64,000 bases of DNA from Bradyrhizobium ivorense (GCF_900696085.1 NZ_CAADFC020000028.1:558001-622000), one strand, 5' to 3'; counted from the first letter of the stretch, positions 27,137 through 35,776 are shown. Numbers and translations are program-made. Notes: generated from the sequence alone by a model not told the origin.

Positions 27137-28165
27137 ATGAGCACGGTTCTGGTCACGGGCGGCTCCGGCTTCATCGGCGTGCACACCATTCTGCAGCTGC
27201 TTGCCTCCGGCCACGCGGTGCGGACTACGGTGCGCAACATCGATCGGGCTGCTGACGTCATCGCGATGCTGCGCGAGGGCGGCGCTGACGCGCCCGACAC
27301 AGTCGGCTTCGTCGCCGCCGATCTCTTGCGCGACGACGGCTGGCGCGAAGCGGCGGCCGGGTGCGATTACGTGCTGCATGTGGCCTCGCCACTGATTGAT
27401 CGCGTGCCCGACGATGAAAACGAGCTGATCATCCCGGCGCGTGAAGGAACCTTGCGGGTGCTGCGCGCGGCGCGCGACGCCGGCGTCAAGCGCGTCGTGC
27501 TGACGTCGTCGTTCGCGGCGATCGGTTATGGCCATCCGCCGCGCGCGACGCCGTTCGACGAGACGATCTGGTCCAACATCGATGACAGCGATGTCCAGGC
27601 CTACCCGAAATCCAAGACGCTGGCCGAACGCGCCGCCTGGGATTTTGTCGCGCGCGAGGGAGGTGGCCTCGAGCTTGCCGTGGTCAATCCGACCGCCGTG
27701 CTCGGCCCGGCGCTGGGTGCGGACTTCTCGCAGTCGATCGGCATCGTCAAGGCGCTGCTCGACGGCGCGGTGCCGGCGGTGCCGCGGATCCATTTCGGCC
27801 TGGTCGACGTGCGCGACGTCGCCGACCTGCATCTGCGCGCGATGACCTCGCCCAGGGCGAGCGGCGAGCGCTTCGTCGCGGTCGCCGGCGAGACCATGTC
27901 GATGCTCGAAATCGGCCGCGTGCTGCGCGCCAAGCTCGGCAGCAAAGCGCGGCGGGTGCCGCGGTTCCAGGCGCCGGACTGGCTGATCCGGATCGCCGCG
28001 CTGCGCAACCCGGTGGCGCGCGCGACCCTGCCGCTGCTCGGCAAGGTGCGCCGTTCCACCAGCGCCAAGGCGCAGAACCTGCTCGGCTGGCGTCCGCGCG
28101 GCAATGAGGAGATGATCGTCGCGACCGCCGAGAGCCTGATCAGGCTCAACTTGGTTAAGACTTGA
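27137..28165 (+). CDS. NAD(P)-dependent epimerase/aldehyde reductase (extended SDR)
   Basis: The 342-residue protein has GGSGFIG at 8-14, the catalytic Ser in LTSSFAAIGYG and the Tyr-x3-Lys pair in YPKSKTLAE (about 156-160). It is closest in pattern to dihydroflavonol-4-reductase-like aldehyde reductases, which reduce carbonyl compounds with NADPH. The start ATG 27137 follows a GGAGTGAGC site. The hydratase gene follows after 87 bases. Confidence 0.88.
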   Translation: MSTVLVTGGSGFIGVHTILQLLASGHAVRTTVRNIDRAADVIAMLREGGADAPDTVGFVAADLLRDDGWREAAAGCDYVLHVASPLIDRVPDDENELIIPAREGTLRVLRAARDAGVKRVVLTSSFAAIGYGHPPRATPFDETIWSNIDDSDVQAYPKSKTLAERAAWDFVAREGGGLELAVVNPTAVLGPALGADFSQSIGIVKALLDGAVPAVPRIHFGLVDVRDVADLHLRAMTSPRASGERFVAVAGETMSMLEIGRVLRAKLGSKARRVPRFQAPDWLIRIAALRNPVARATLPLLGKVRRSTSAKAQNLLGWRPRGNEEMIVATAESLIRLNLVKT

Positions 28166-28252
28166 CTTGCCGCGCCATCCGGCGCGCTTGCCAGCGGCGT
28201 TGGCGAGTGCTGAGGTGCCCCGGGCAAACGGAAGCACAAGGAGGCTGCGCCG

Positions 28253-29038
28253 ATGGAGAGGATCCTGGCCGCCGCAAAGGCGATCGCCAGCGCACGCCGT
28301 AGCCGAGCGCCGTTGAAGGCGCTCGCCAAAGACGCCGTGCCGCGCGACGAGGCCGAGGGCTATCAGGTGCAGCGCGCGCTGCACGATCTGCTGCAAGCCC
28401 AGGTCGGCAGCCTCGTCGGCTACAAGATCGGCTGCACCAGCGCGGTGATGCAGGAATATATCGGCATCGACCATCCCTGCGGCGGCGGCGTGTTCGAGAA
28501 GGTCGTGCATGACAGTGGCGTGCAACTCGCCGCGGCGGACTACGTCCATGTCGGCGTCGAGTGCGAGATCGCGGTGCGGCTGGCGCGCAATCTCGCCGCC
28601 AGCGAAGCGCCGTTCACCGCCGAATGGGTCGGCGAGGCGATCGAGGCCTACTATCCCGCGATCGAGATCGTCGACGACCGCTACGTCAAATGGGAGACGC
28701 TGGGCGCGCCGACGCTGATCGCCGACGACTTCTTCGCCGCCGGCTGCGTGCTCGGCGAGGCGGTGCCGCGCAACACCGCGCCCGACCTGCTGCGTGTCAC
28801 CGGCCGCGCGATCATCAACGGCAAGGAGGAGAGCCGCGGTACCGGCGCCGACGTGCTCGGCCATCCGCACAATGCGCTGGCCTGGCTCGCCAATCATCTC
28901 GCCGCCGAGGGCCGCGGCCTGCATGCCGGCCAGATCGTGCTGACCGGCAGCCTGATCAAGACGGTGTGGCTGAAGGCCGGCGACAGCGTCCTGATGGAGC
29001 TCGACGGGCTCGGCAAGGTCGAGGCGACGTTTACGTAG
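28253..29038 (+). CDS. 2-keto-4-pentenoate hydratase (MhpD-like, FAH superfamily)
   Basis: The pattern GYKIGCTSAVMQEYIGID, ECEIAVRLARNL and ANHLAAEGRGLHAGQIVLTG is typical of 2-oxopent-4-enoate hydratases and oxalocrotonate decarboxylases of meta-cleavage pathways; the metal-binding E-x-E motif is in VGVECEIAV. No other meta-cleavage genes are nearby, so the physiological substrate is unclear. It stands in the same direction as the preceding reductase and is followed by a repeat. Confidence 0.85.
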   Translation: MERILAAAKAIASARRSRAPLKALAKDAVPRDEAEGYQVQRALHDLLQAQVGSLVGYKIGCTSAVMQEYIGIDHPCGGGVFEKVVHDSGVQLAAADYVHVGVECEIAVRLARNLAASEAPFTAEWVGEAIEAYYPAIEIVDDRYVKWETLGAPTLIADDFFAAGCVLGEAVPRNTAPDLLRVTGRAIINGKEESRGTGADVLGHPHNALAWLANHLAAEGRGLHAGQIVLTGSLIKTVWLKAGDSVLMELDGLGKVEATFT

Positions 29039-29047
29039 CGTTGTCTC

Positions 29048-29135
29048 GCCGTCATTGCGACCGAAGCGAAGCAATCCACCTCTCCGCGTCGGTAAAGATG
29101 GATTGCTTCGTCGCGTCGCTCCTCGCAATGACGGC
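29048..29135. repeat. Palindromic repeat, GCCGTCATTGCGA family, copy 1
   Basis: The ends GCCGTCATTGCGA and TCGCAATGACGGC are exact inverses, as are the internal GAAGCAATCCA and TGGATTGCTTC. A related element is at 31404-31527. This is a common intergenic repeat of Bradyrhizobium and its relatives; here it sits between two convergent genes. Confidence 0.85.
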
Positions 29136-29149
29136 GGCTACCGAACGAT

Positions 29150-29881
29150 TCACACCACCATCTCGACCTTGCCGTCGCCGAGGCGGTAGATGCCGCCGAC
29201 GACCTTGAGCTTGCCCTGATCGACCGCGGCGCTCAGGATCGGCGTCGCCGATTTCAGCTTGCCGATGTTGTCGATGACGTTCTGCCGGGTCGCGTTGGCC
29301 AGGAGGTCGCCGGACTTGCCTTGGCTCGCCTTCACCGCCGGCGCGAGCGCGCTGACCAGCGAGGGCAGATGGCCGGGCAGGGTGGTGCCGTCCTTCAGCG
29401 ACTTGATGGTGGCGTCGACCGCGCCGCAGCTCTCATGGCCGAGCACCATGAACAGCGGCACGTTGAGCACGGCGACCGCGTATTCCAGGCTCGCAATGGT
29501 CTCGTCGCTGGCGAAATTGCCGGCGACGCGGCAGACGAACAGGTCGCCGCGGCCGCTGTCGAAGGCATATTCCGGCGCAATCCGCGAGTCCGCGCAGCTC
29601 AGGATGCCGGCGAACGGATTTTGCCCGCCGACCAGCGCCTCGCGCTCGTGCTTGAAGTCATGCCGGCGCGACACGCCGTCGACATAGCGGGCATTGCCCT
29701 TGATCAGCCGGTCCAGCGCCGCATCCGGCGACAGCACGTTCTGCGGCTTCGGCGGCGGTTTGGTTTCCTTGGCGAAGGCCTGTGCCCCGAGTGCGAGGCT
29801 GGCGGCAAGGCCGCCCGCGCCGATCATGAAGCGGCGCCGGGAGGAGCGGGCAAAATGGGCGACGTCGCAAAGCTGGCACAT
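29150..29881 (-). CDS. Beta-class carbonic anhydrase, Tat-exported
   Basis: The enzyme interconverts CO2 and bicarbonate. Zinc ligands are visible as C-x-D-x-R in SCADSRIAPE (about 94-98) and H-x2-C in GHESCGAV (about 149-152). The N-terminus has the Tat motif SRRRFMIGAGGLAASLALGA, ending in AFA, so the 243-residue protein is probably periplasmic. The start MCQLCDVAHF (29881) is chosen; the open frame continues upstream without a convincing start. The 743 bases before the next gene (29882-30624) hold a structured repeat and the arsR control region. Confidence 0.92.
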   Translation of the reverse strand: MCQLCDVAHFARSSRRRFMIGAGGLAASLALGAQAFAKETKPPPKPQNVLSPDAALDRLIKGNARYVDGVSRRHDFKHEREALVGGQNPFAGILSCADSRIAPEYAFDSGRGDLFVCRVAGNFASDETIASLEYAVAVLNVPLFMVLGHESCGAVDATIKSLKDGTTLPGHLPSLVSALAPAVKASQGKSGDLLANATRQNVIDNIGKLKSATPILSAAVDQGKLKVVGGIYRLGDGKVEMVV

Positions 29882-30021
29882 GAAACATTCTCCGTGAGCA
29901 AGAATCGGCGGGCACAATGGTGAGGACGCAATAGTAGTACGGAGGGAACAACGAGCAATGACAACACGACGTAAAATTGTATTCTCGCGGCGCAACGCGC
30001 CCGAGCTTTTGTGTCGATTGA

Positions 30022-30232
30022 CCCTCCGCTTTCGCAGAGGGCGCAGGGAAAGCCGGGTGCCGGTTCGCACCCATGGGCCCGGTGCAACAAAAAGCACCGG
30101 GGTAGGACCACAGGTGTAACCGGAAACAACCCGGCTTTCCCTGCGCGATGGGTTACGGCTTATACGTGCTCTCCCCGGCGAGACTGGGCTTTTTTGTCAC
30201 CGCTTTCGCAAAAACGCGTTCGCGTTTTGCGA
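30022..30232. repeat. Structured intergenic element with 18-bp perfect outer stem
   Basis: GCGCAGGGAAAGCCGGGT (30041-30058) and its exact inverse (30129-30146) bracket an inner CCGGTT/AACCGG pairing and a CCCGGTGC-AACAAAAA-GCACCGGG hairpin, giving a nested three-step fold of about 106 bases. A small CCCTC/GAGGG hairpin precedes it. A CCCGGCGAGACTGGG segment with TTTTTT follows (30175-30196), then a CGCAAAAACGCG/CGCGTTTTGCG hairpin. No open frame fits the structure. It may be a non-coding RNA or a mobile repeat; I remember similar sequences in other Bradyrhizobium genomes but cannot verify that here. Confidence 0.6.
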
Positions 30233-30561
30233 GAGGACACCTGCCACTAGGGCGTCAGGCCTGCACGACTTCACCGTCCGCCTTGCGTGCTCTCGTCAGT
30301 TACACGCCAGGCGTCCACCGCATCTCACCGCAACACTTGTGACGACTCGCGAAGCGCCCCTCGATCGGGTGAGACGGGCGGACCATACACCTGAGTTGCT
30401 CTTCGGATAAAGCGAAATATTTTTGCGCGCGGGGATTGACAGGTTTTTTGGCGTGAGTTGCCCGTCGGGTCAGTTTGTCGCAGCCGGCACCGCGCGCTCG
30501 GTAGGGACGACGCTGCAGGAACAGCAGCGATCGATCCGCCAAATAGTTTCAAGTTCGGAGC

Positions 30562-30591
30562 TTGACACACCCATAACTCTACGGTTATGAA
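30562..30591 (+). promoter_or_regulatory. arsR-type promoter with overlapping operator
   Basis: TTGACA (30562-30567) and TATGAA (30586-30591) are spaced by 18 bases. The dyad CATAAC-TCTACG-GTTATG (30572-30589) lies between and over them, as expected for an ArsR-family self-repressor. A related half (GGGTTATC) occurs again at about 30609-30616. Confidence 0.65.
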
Positions 30592-30624
30592 TTAAACCTA
30601 TAGCCAACGGGTTATCAATTCGAC

Positions 30625-30948
30625 ATGAACGCCGCCCACGACATGCTGTTTCGAACGCTCGCCGATCCGACCCGGCGCGCCATCTTCGAGCGTTTGTGCC
30701 GCGACGGCGAGCAGACCGTCGGGGCCCTGACGGCCCACGCCAAGATCTCGCAGCCGGCGGTGTCAAAACATCTTGGCGTGCTGAAGCAGGCCGGGCTGGT
30801 GCGCGACCGTCACCAGGGCCGCCAGACCCATTACAGCGCACAGCTCGGCGCGCTGGCGCCGCTGATCGACTGGACCAGCCGGATGGCCGGCTTCTGGCAG
30901 AACCGGTTCGACCACCTCGAAGATCTCCTCAAGCGAATGGACCAATGA
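30625..30948 (+). CDS. ArsR-family winged-helix regulator
   Basis: The 107-residue protein has the ArsR fold: FRTLADPTRRAIFERL at the start and the recognition helix SQPAVSKHLGVLKQAGLV, then a wing (RHQGRQTHYSA). No cysteine pair for metal binding is visible in the helix, so it belongs to the non-metal ArsR type that is usually paired with an SRPBCC gene. Its stop overlaps the start of that gene (ATGA), so the two are coupled and probably self-regulated through the upstream dyad. Confidence 0.9.
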   Translation: MNAAHDMLFRTLADPTRRAIFERLCRDGEQTVGALTAHAKISQPAVSKHLGVLKQAGLVRDRHQGRQTHYSAQLGALAPLIDWTSRMAGFWQNRFDHLEDLLKRMDQ

Positions 30949-31376
30949 TCATGCAAGCGACCGAAACACGTTCCGCGATTGTCGAGCGCGAATTTCCGCA
31001 TCCGCCGGAAAAGCTCTGGCGCGCGCTGACCCAACCGCATCTGATCGAGGAGTGGCTGATGAAGAACGACTTCAAGCCCGTGGTCGGGCACAGCTTCAAT
31101 CTGCGCGGCGAGTGGGGCGGCGTGCTGGACTGCAAGGTGCTGACCGTCGAGCCGAACCGGACGCTGTCCTACACCTGGAATTTCGCGCATGACGATGCCG
31201 CCTTCAACCTCGAGAGCGTCGTGACCTTCACGCTGACGCCGACCGCCACCGGCACGCATCTGCGCGTCGAGCAGGCCGGCTTCCAGCCGCACCAGAAGCA
31301 GGCCTATGGCGGCGCCCACGCCGGGTGGAAGCAGTTTTTCGACAAGCTCGATCAGCTGCTGGTGCGCGAGGGGTGA
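30945..31376 (+). CDS. SRPBCC (AHSA1-like) domain protein
   Basis: The 143-residue product shows the START-like AHSA1 pattern: REFPHPPEKLWRALTQPHLI, EEWLMKND, then PNRTLSYTWNF and the C-terminal GWKQFFDKLDQLL. Such proteins have a hydrophobic cavity for small ligands. ATG 30945 overlaps the arsR stop by four bases. ArsR-SRPBCC pairs are widespread, but their ligands are mostly unknown. Confidence 0.85.
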   Translation: MIMQATETRSAIVEREFPHPPEKLWRALTQPHLIEEWLMKNDFKPVVGHSFNLRGEWGGVLDCKVLTVEPNRTLSYTWNFAHDDAAFNLESVVTFTLTPTATGTHLRVEQAGFQPHQKQAYGGAHAGWKQFFDKLDQLLVREG

Positions 31377-31403
31377 GCCGCGCGGCGTAGCGCAGCACCA
31401 TCC

Positions 31404-31527
31404 CCGTCATTGCGAGCCAACGGGTCGGCGCGAAGCGCCGCCCGATGACAGACTCCGCGAAGCAATCCATCGTGCAGCATATGCGGAAGCATGGATTGCT
31501 TCGTCGCTACGCGCCTCGCAATGACGG
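31404..31527. repeat. Palindromic repeat, CCGTCATTGCGAG family, copy 2
   Basis: The ends CCGTCATTGCGAG and CTCGCAATGACGG are exact inverses, and the internal GAAGCAATCCAT and ATGGATTGCTTC also pair. It is the longer relative of the element at 29048-29135. The left part carries extra sequence (GGCGCGAAGCGCC) that forms its own hairpin. Confidence 0.85.
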
Positions 31528-31564
31528 CCTCGCATTTTTGATAGCGTCTCAACAGGAGATCTCA

Positions 31565-31798
31565 ATGAACTGGAATAGCTGGATCCGGCAGTTTCACCGC
31601 TGGACGTCGATCGCCTTCACGCTGGCCGTCATCGTCAACATGGTCGCGATGATGCAGCAGCAACAGGCGGTCTGGATCGGCCTGCTGGCGTTGTTCCCGC
31701 TGATCCTGCTGCTGCTCACCGGCCTCTATCTGTTCGCGTTGCCCTATCTGGCGCCGCGGCGGATGCGTCAGGGCTCGACCGCGGCATCCCGGATGTGA
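31565..31798 (+). CDS. Small two-helix membrane protein
   Basis: The 77-residue product starts MNWNSWIRQFHRWTSIAFT behind a good CAGGAGA ribosome-binding site. Two hydrophobic helices (about 14-30 and 36-58) and a basic end (APRRMRQGS) predict a small inner-membrane protein. The HRWTSIAFT segment resembles small proteins found after ArsR-SRPBCC pairs. The function is unknown. Confidence 0.7.
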   Translation: MNWNSWIRQFHRWTSIAFTLAVIVNMVAMMQQQQAVWIGLLALFPLILLLLTGLYLFALPYLAPRRMRQGSTAASRM

Positions 31799-31831
31799 TT
31801 GCATGCGGCCGAATGAGACCACGAGGCCGCC

Positions 31832-32263
31832 ATGACTCCATCGCAACGCATCGACCAAATGATCGCCGATATCGCCGACTGGCGCGGCCAGACGCTGGCC
31901 AGCCTGCGCAAGAGCATCCTTGCCGCCGATCCCGAGATAACAGAGGAATGGAAGTGGATGGGCAGCCCGGTGTGGGAGCGCGACGGCATCATCGCGGTCG
32001 GCAATGCCCACAAGGGCAAGGTCAAGCTGACCTTCATGTACGGCGCCAAGCTGCCGGACCCCGACAAACTGTTCAACACGGGGTTCGAAGGCAATGAGCG
32101 GCGCGCGATCGATCTGTTCGAGGGCGACAAGGTCAACGAGCGGGCGCTGAAGGCCATGATTCGCGCCGCGATCGCGTTCAACCAGGCGAAGAAGAAGCCG
32201 GCGAAGACGGCCAAGAAGACAGCCACGGCGCGCGCGCCGGCGAAGAAGAGCAAGAAGGCGTGA
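31832..32263 (+). CDS. DUF1801 (YdhG-like) protein
   Basis: The core VWERDGIIAVGNAHKGKVKL and MYGAKLPDP belongs to DUF1801, a small fold whose function is not known. The last 35 residues are a Lys/Ala-rich tail (KKKPAKTAKKTATARAPAKK) that looks like the nucleic-acid-binding tails of histone-like proteins. It follows the small membrane protein by 33 bases. Confidence 0.8.
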   Translation: MTPSQRIDQMIADIADWRGQTLASLRKSILAADPEITEEWKWMGSPVWERDGIIAVGNAHKGKVKLTFMYGAKLPDPDKLFNTGFEGNERRAIDLFEGDKVNERALKAMIRAAIAFNQAKKKPAKTAKKTATARAPAKKSKKA

Positions 32264-32293
32264 GATGCATGCGCGCGATGCTCGGCAATGATC

Positions 32294-32364
32294 GTAGCCC
32301 GGATGAGCGGAGCGATATCCTGACATGCGAAGGTCCCGCATATCGCTCCGCTCATGCGGGCTAC
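32294..32364. repeat. Inverted repeat (GTAGCCCGGATGAGCGGAGC family)
   Basis: The 25-base arms at 32294-32318 and 32340-32364 are inverted copies with one mismatch and a 21-base spacer. The element lies between convergent genes and could act as a bidirectional terminator. It is a third palindrome family in this window. Confidence 0.8.
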
Positions 32365-32368
32365 GGCT

Positions 32369-32818
32369 TCACTTCCGATAGCCGCGCTCCTGCAGCACAA
32401 AACTGTTGCCGTCCGGATCGGAGAACCCGGCGAAGCTGGCGTAGTCCTTGCGGGCTGGATCGAGGCCGGGCGCGAAGCTGCCGTCCCAGGCGTCGATCGG
32501 GGTCTTGTGCCTGATGTCGGCGACGGCGACGCCGCATTCGCGCAGCCGGTTGCACGCGGCCTCGAGGTCGGTCACGACGATATGGATGTTGCGCACCGAT
32601 CCGGCTGGCGCCGTGGTGATGCCTTTGCCGATCTGGATCGAGCAGCTCGAGCCCGGCGGCGTGAGCTGCACGACGCGGAAGGCGGCGTTCGGTGCGTAGT
32701 CGACGTCGAGGGCGAAGCCGACCTGATCGACATAGAAGCGCAGTGCGCGATCGACGTCGCTCACCGGGAGGATGACCACTTCGACCGCGAATTTCATCGC
32801 CGTGCTGGTTTCGGTCAT
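32369..32818 (-). CDS. Glyoxalase/VOC-family protein
   Basis: The 149-residue product has two beta-alpha-beta-beta-beta modules of the vicinal-oxygen-chelate fold: FAVEVVILPVSDVDRALRFY and RNIHIVVTDLEAACNRLRE, ending with FSDPDGNSFVLQERG, where the Glu is a typical metal ligand. The substrate is unknown. The start MTETSTAMKF (32818) gives a normal length; a longer open frame upstream overlaps the next gene. Confidence 0.85.
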   Translation of the reverse strand: MTETSTAMKFAVEVVILPVSDVDRALRFYVDQVGFALDVDYAPNAAFRVVQLTPPGSSCSIQIGKGITTAPAGSVRNIHIVVTDLEAACNRLRECGVAVADIRHKTPIDAWDGSFAPGLDPARKDYASFAGFSDPDGNSFVLQERGYRK

Positions 32819-32838
32819 GGCGCTTGCGTGCTCCGAAT

Positions 32839-34596
32839 TCAGAGATCGATGACGACGTCGCCCGTCGGCTGCGCGCAGCAGATCAGAAGGTTGCCGTCGG
32901 GCGGCATGTCGAGCGGCTGCGGGCCATAGGCGACCGCGCCTGAGATCAGGCCGCTTTCGCAGTTGTGGCAGACGCCGGTCCGGCACGACCAGCGCACCGG
33001 CACGTCGCAGGCTTCGGCGAGCTCCAGAATGCTTTGATAGGCCGACGCGTTCCAGTGCGCGGCGACGCCGCTGCGCGCGAACGAGACCATCGGGCCGGTG
33101 CCTGCATCCTCCGCGGGCGGATGCGGCGCGCGCGGTGCCGACCCGACGATGCCGGGATTGAGCGCCTCGCCGCCGTTGAAGATCTCGAGATGCTGCCGCT
33201 CCGGCGCCACGCCATAGGCGGCCAGCGCCGTTTTCATGTCGGCCATGAAGCGGTTGGGTCCGCAGATGTAGACGTCGGCGTCGCGCGGCAGGCCGATCGC
33301 ATCGAACACCGCACGCGACAGATGGCCGGCCGCATCAAAATCCTCGCCGAGCTTGTCTTGCGCGTCCGGCCGGCTGTAGCAGACGTAGCTGCGCGCTTGC
33401 GGCAGCGCGCCCATCAGGCGGCGGACCTCGGCGGCAAAGGGATGGTGCTGCCGGTCGCGCGCCGCATGCAGCCACAGGGTCTTTCGCGGCGCGCGCGCCG
33501 CTGCCAGCGCCGACAGCATCGCCAGCACCGGCGTCGCGCCGATCCCGGCACTGAGCAGCACCACCGGATGTTCGCCGGATTGCAGGATGAAGCTGCCGCG
33601 CGGCGCGCTGACGTCGATGAGATCGCCGACCCTGATGTGGTCGCGCAGATAGTTTCCGGCGGCGCCATCCGGCTCGATCTTGACGCTGATGCGGTGCTGC
33701 TCGGTCGACGGCGGACCGGACAGCGAGTAGCTGCGCAGCAGCGGCCGATCGCCGGCCGGCCGCAGCCGCAGCACGATGTACTGGCCGGGCAGCGCCGGCG
33801 GCAGCTTCCGGCCGTCCGGATCGCGCATCGTCAGCGAGAGCACGTCGGCGGATTCCTGTTCGATCGCGGCAATCGCAAGCGGGCGAAATCCCGGTGCAAC
33901 TGGATGCGCGGCCGAGGCCGGCGCGAGCCCGGCATTGCCGCCGGTGCCGGTTGCCTGTCCCTTCAGCAGGGCCTCGAACGACCAGCGCCATCCCGGCGAC
34001 AGCGCAGCGATGCGCAGCGCGCGCTCCAGGCGATCGCGCGGATGCTCCGACGAGTAGAGCAGGGCGTTGATCTCGGCGACGGTCATGCGCTTGTCCGCTT
34101 CGCCGACCTTGACGATCTCATCGCCGGCGCCGACCTCGCCCTCGGCGAGGACGCGGAAGTAGAAGCCGGGCCGTCCGCTCGCCGTCAGCAGGGCCGGCAT
34201 CCGCGGCTCGCCGACGCGAATGCCGACGCGATAACAGGTCACGCGCGGCTGCGTGACCTCGAACAGCGCGCTGCCGATCCGGTAGCGGTCGCCGATGCAC
34301 ACGGCATCGTCCGGCAAGCCTTCGATGGTGAAGTTTTCACCGAACTGGCCGTGGACGAAATCGGTCCGCTGCAACTGATCCTGCCAGTGGCGATAGGATT
34401 CGATCTGGTAGACGAACACGGCGCGCATCTCGCCGCCGTGACCGGCGAGGTCGCCCTGGCCGTCACCGGCGAGGTTGAGCCGGCCGACCTTGCAGCGGCC
34501 GGCCACCGGATCCTTCCAGATCCCGGTGTGCACCGTGCGGCCCTTCCACGCAATGTCGCGCGGCAGTCCGACATTCACCGACAGCAGGCGCGCCAT
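32839..34596 (-). CDS. MOSC domain fused to ferredoxin-type oxidoreductase
   Basis: Residues 1-165 are a MOSC domain (GGEMRAVFVYQ, GQFGENFTIEG, and the conserved Cys in RVTCYRVG), followed by a 3-alpha linker (MTVAEINALLYS). Then come an FAD-binding reductase domain (RSYSLSGPP), an NAD-binding domain (SAGIGATPVLAML) and a C-terminal 2Fe-2S plant-type ferredoxin (CRTGVCHNC and ICC near residues 541-576). Each domain looks intact. MOSC proteins carry sulfur or reduce N-hydroxylated compounds with molybdenum cofactor; the reductase part would supply electrons. It ends 20 bases before the VOC gene. Confidence 0.9.
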   Translation of the reverse strand: MARLLSVNVGLPRDIAWKGRTVHTGIWKDPVAGRCKVGRLNLAGDGQGDLAGHGGEMRAVFVYQIESYRHWQDQLQRTDFVHGQFGENFTIEGLPDDAVCIGDRYRIGSALFEVTQPRVTCYRVGIRVGEPRMPALLTASGRPGFYFRVLAEGEVGAGDEIVKVGEADKRMTVAEINALLYSSEHPRDRLERALRIAALSPGWRWSFEALLKGQATGTGGNAGLAPASAAHPVAPGFRPLAIAAIEQESADVLSLTMRDPDGRKLPPALPGQYIVLRLRPAGDRPLLRSYSLSGPPSTEQHRISVKIEPDGAAGNYLRDHIRVGDLIDVSAPRGSFILQSGEHPVVLLSAGIGATPVLAMLSALAAARAPRKTLWLHAARDRQHHPFAAEVRRLMGALPQARSYVCYSRPDAQDKLGEDFDAAGHLSRAVFDAIGLPRDADVYICGPNRFMADMKTALAAYGVAPERQHLEIFNGGEALNPGIVGSAPRAPHPPAEDAGTGPMVSFARSGVAAHWNASAYQSILELAEACDVPVRWSCRTGVCHNCESGLISGAVAYGPQPLDMPPDGNLLICCAQPTGDVVIDL

Positions 34597-34614
34597 GTCC
34601 GGCTCCGCTTTTCC

Positions 34615-35478
34615 TTACGCGCGGGCGAACTCTTCGACATCGAGGTTGCGGTCGGGACCGTGCGGCACCACCGACTGGCCCGGCTCGAGACGCAGCTGAA
34701 CGCCGTCGAGATGGACCGTGACGATGTCGGGCTCGAACGACACCAGGCCCGCGATGCGGTGCACCTCGGGATAGGGATCGGGATACGACCAGGCCGCCTG
34801 GCGCGCGTCGCCGATCGAGAAGTAGCTGCACAGCCCTTTGTACGGACAGAAGGTCTGCAGCTTGACCGGCGTGAGCGCGGCTTCGTCGATGTCGTCGCGC
34901 GGAACGTACCAGCGCGGCGCGAAGCCCGACTCGTAGAGCACCAGCGGCCGTTTGGTGTCGGCGACGACGCGGTCGCCGTGACGGACCACGAGATTGCGCG
35001 AAGCCTGGCGAATATCGATGCGGTGATAGGGATCGGCGGCGTGGCCGACGATCCGCTCGTCTTCCTCATAGAACGCATCCATCAGGCGCCAGGCAAAGGC
35101 GATGCGCCCCTGCAGATCGCTGGCGTGGGCCGGCAGGCCGGTGTGCTGCCAGGCGCCGCGCGCCGCGACGTGCTGCGCATCGGCGCGGACGCTGTACCAG
35201 GAGGTGGGACCGAGATCGGCGTGTTGCGTAATTTGCTCGGCGCGCTCCAGCACGCCCGGCGCAATGTCGGCCTCCGGGAAGTAGGCGACCGGGTAGCGGG
35301 CCGGCTCGAACAGCAGCAGCACGTTTTCGCTGTCGGCGATAAAGGCACCGCCGAAGCGCACCCGCATCCGCCGGCGCAGCCGCTCGACATAAAGCAATCG
35401 CTTGGGCAGTGGTTCGGGCACGAGGAACCGGCCGATAGCGCCGGTCGCGAGCGGACCTTGTTGCCAGGACAATCCCAT
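34615..35478 (-). CDS. DUF427 protein, two tandem domains
   Basis: The 287-residue product contains two DUF427 units: the first with RVRFGGAFIADSENVLLLFE and PVAYFPEADI, the second with VADTKRPLVLYESGFAPRWY, YVPRDDI and CPYKGLCSYFSIGD. DUF427 is a small beta fold of unknown role; the second copy holds the more conserved core. Start ATG 35478 lies behind GGGAGGAG. It precedes the MOSC fusion by 18 bases, so the two are probably one transcript. Confidence 0.88.
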   Translation of the reverse strand: MGLSWQQGPLATGAIGRFLVPEPLPKRLLYVERLRRRMRVRFGGAFIADSENVLLLFEPARYPVAYFPEADIAPGVLERAEQITQHADLGPTSWYSVRADAQHVAARGAWQHTGLPAHASDLQGRIAFAWRLMDAFYEEDERIVGHAADPYHRIDIRQASRNLVVRHGDRVVADTKRPLVLYESGFAPRWYVPRDDIDEAALTPVKLQTFCPYKGLCSYFSIGDARQAAWSYPDPYPEVHRIAGLVSFEPDIVTVHLDGVQLRLEPGQSVVPHGPDRNLDVEEFARA

Positions 35479-35776
35479 TGCTCTCCTCCCATTGCTCGGG
35501 TGATAGAGACCGGCCAATGCCGCAACGCGGATGCAGCCGTGAGCCTCCGCGACAAGGATGGCGACTTTCGGGCTGGCCGCGTGCGGCGGCACGCCTCGCC
35601 GCCGTGCATATGCGCGTCAGGATCAGCGTTCAATATCCGGGATTGCCGGCAAGTTCGCGCAGTTGATGAAATCGTCCACGGTGGCGATCCACAGAACGGC
35701 CGACAGACCCGGTTACAGCGGTGAGTATCCGGTTATGCGGAACAGTGGCTGGATCGCCGTCATGTGCGGCGATGGA

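Noticed and set aside
25580-29128. 1182-codon minus-strand open frame across dksA, PhyH, SDR and hydratase genes
   Set aside because: It runs over four well-supported plus-strand genes and a palindromic repeat; the composition is that of a shadow frame.
32965-35724. 919-codon plus-strand open frame opposite MOSC and DUF427 genes
   Set aside because: No recognisable domains, and both opposite genes have clear motifs and ribosome-binding sites.
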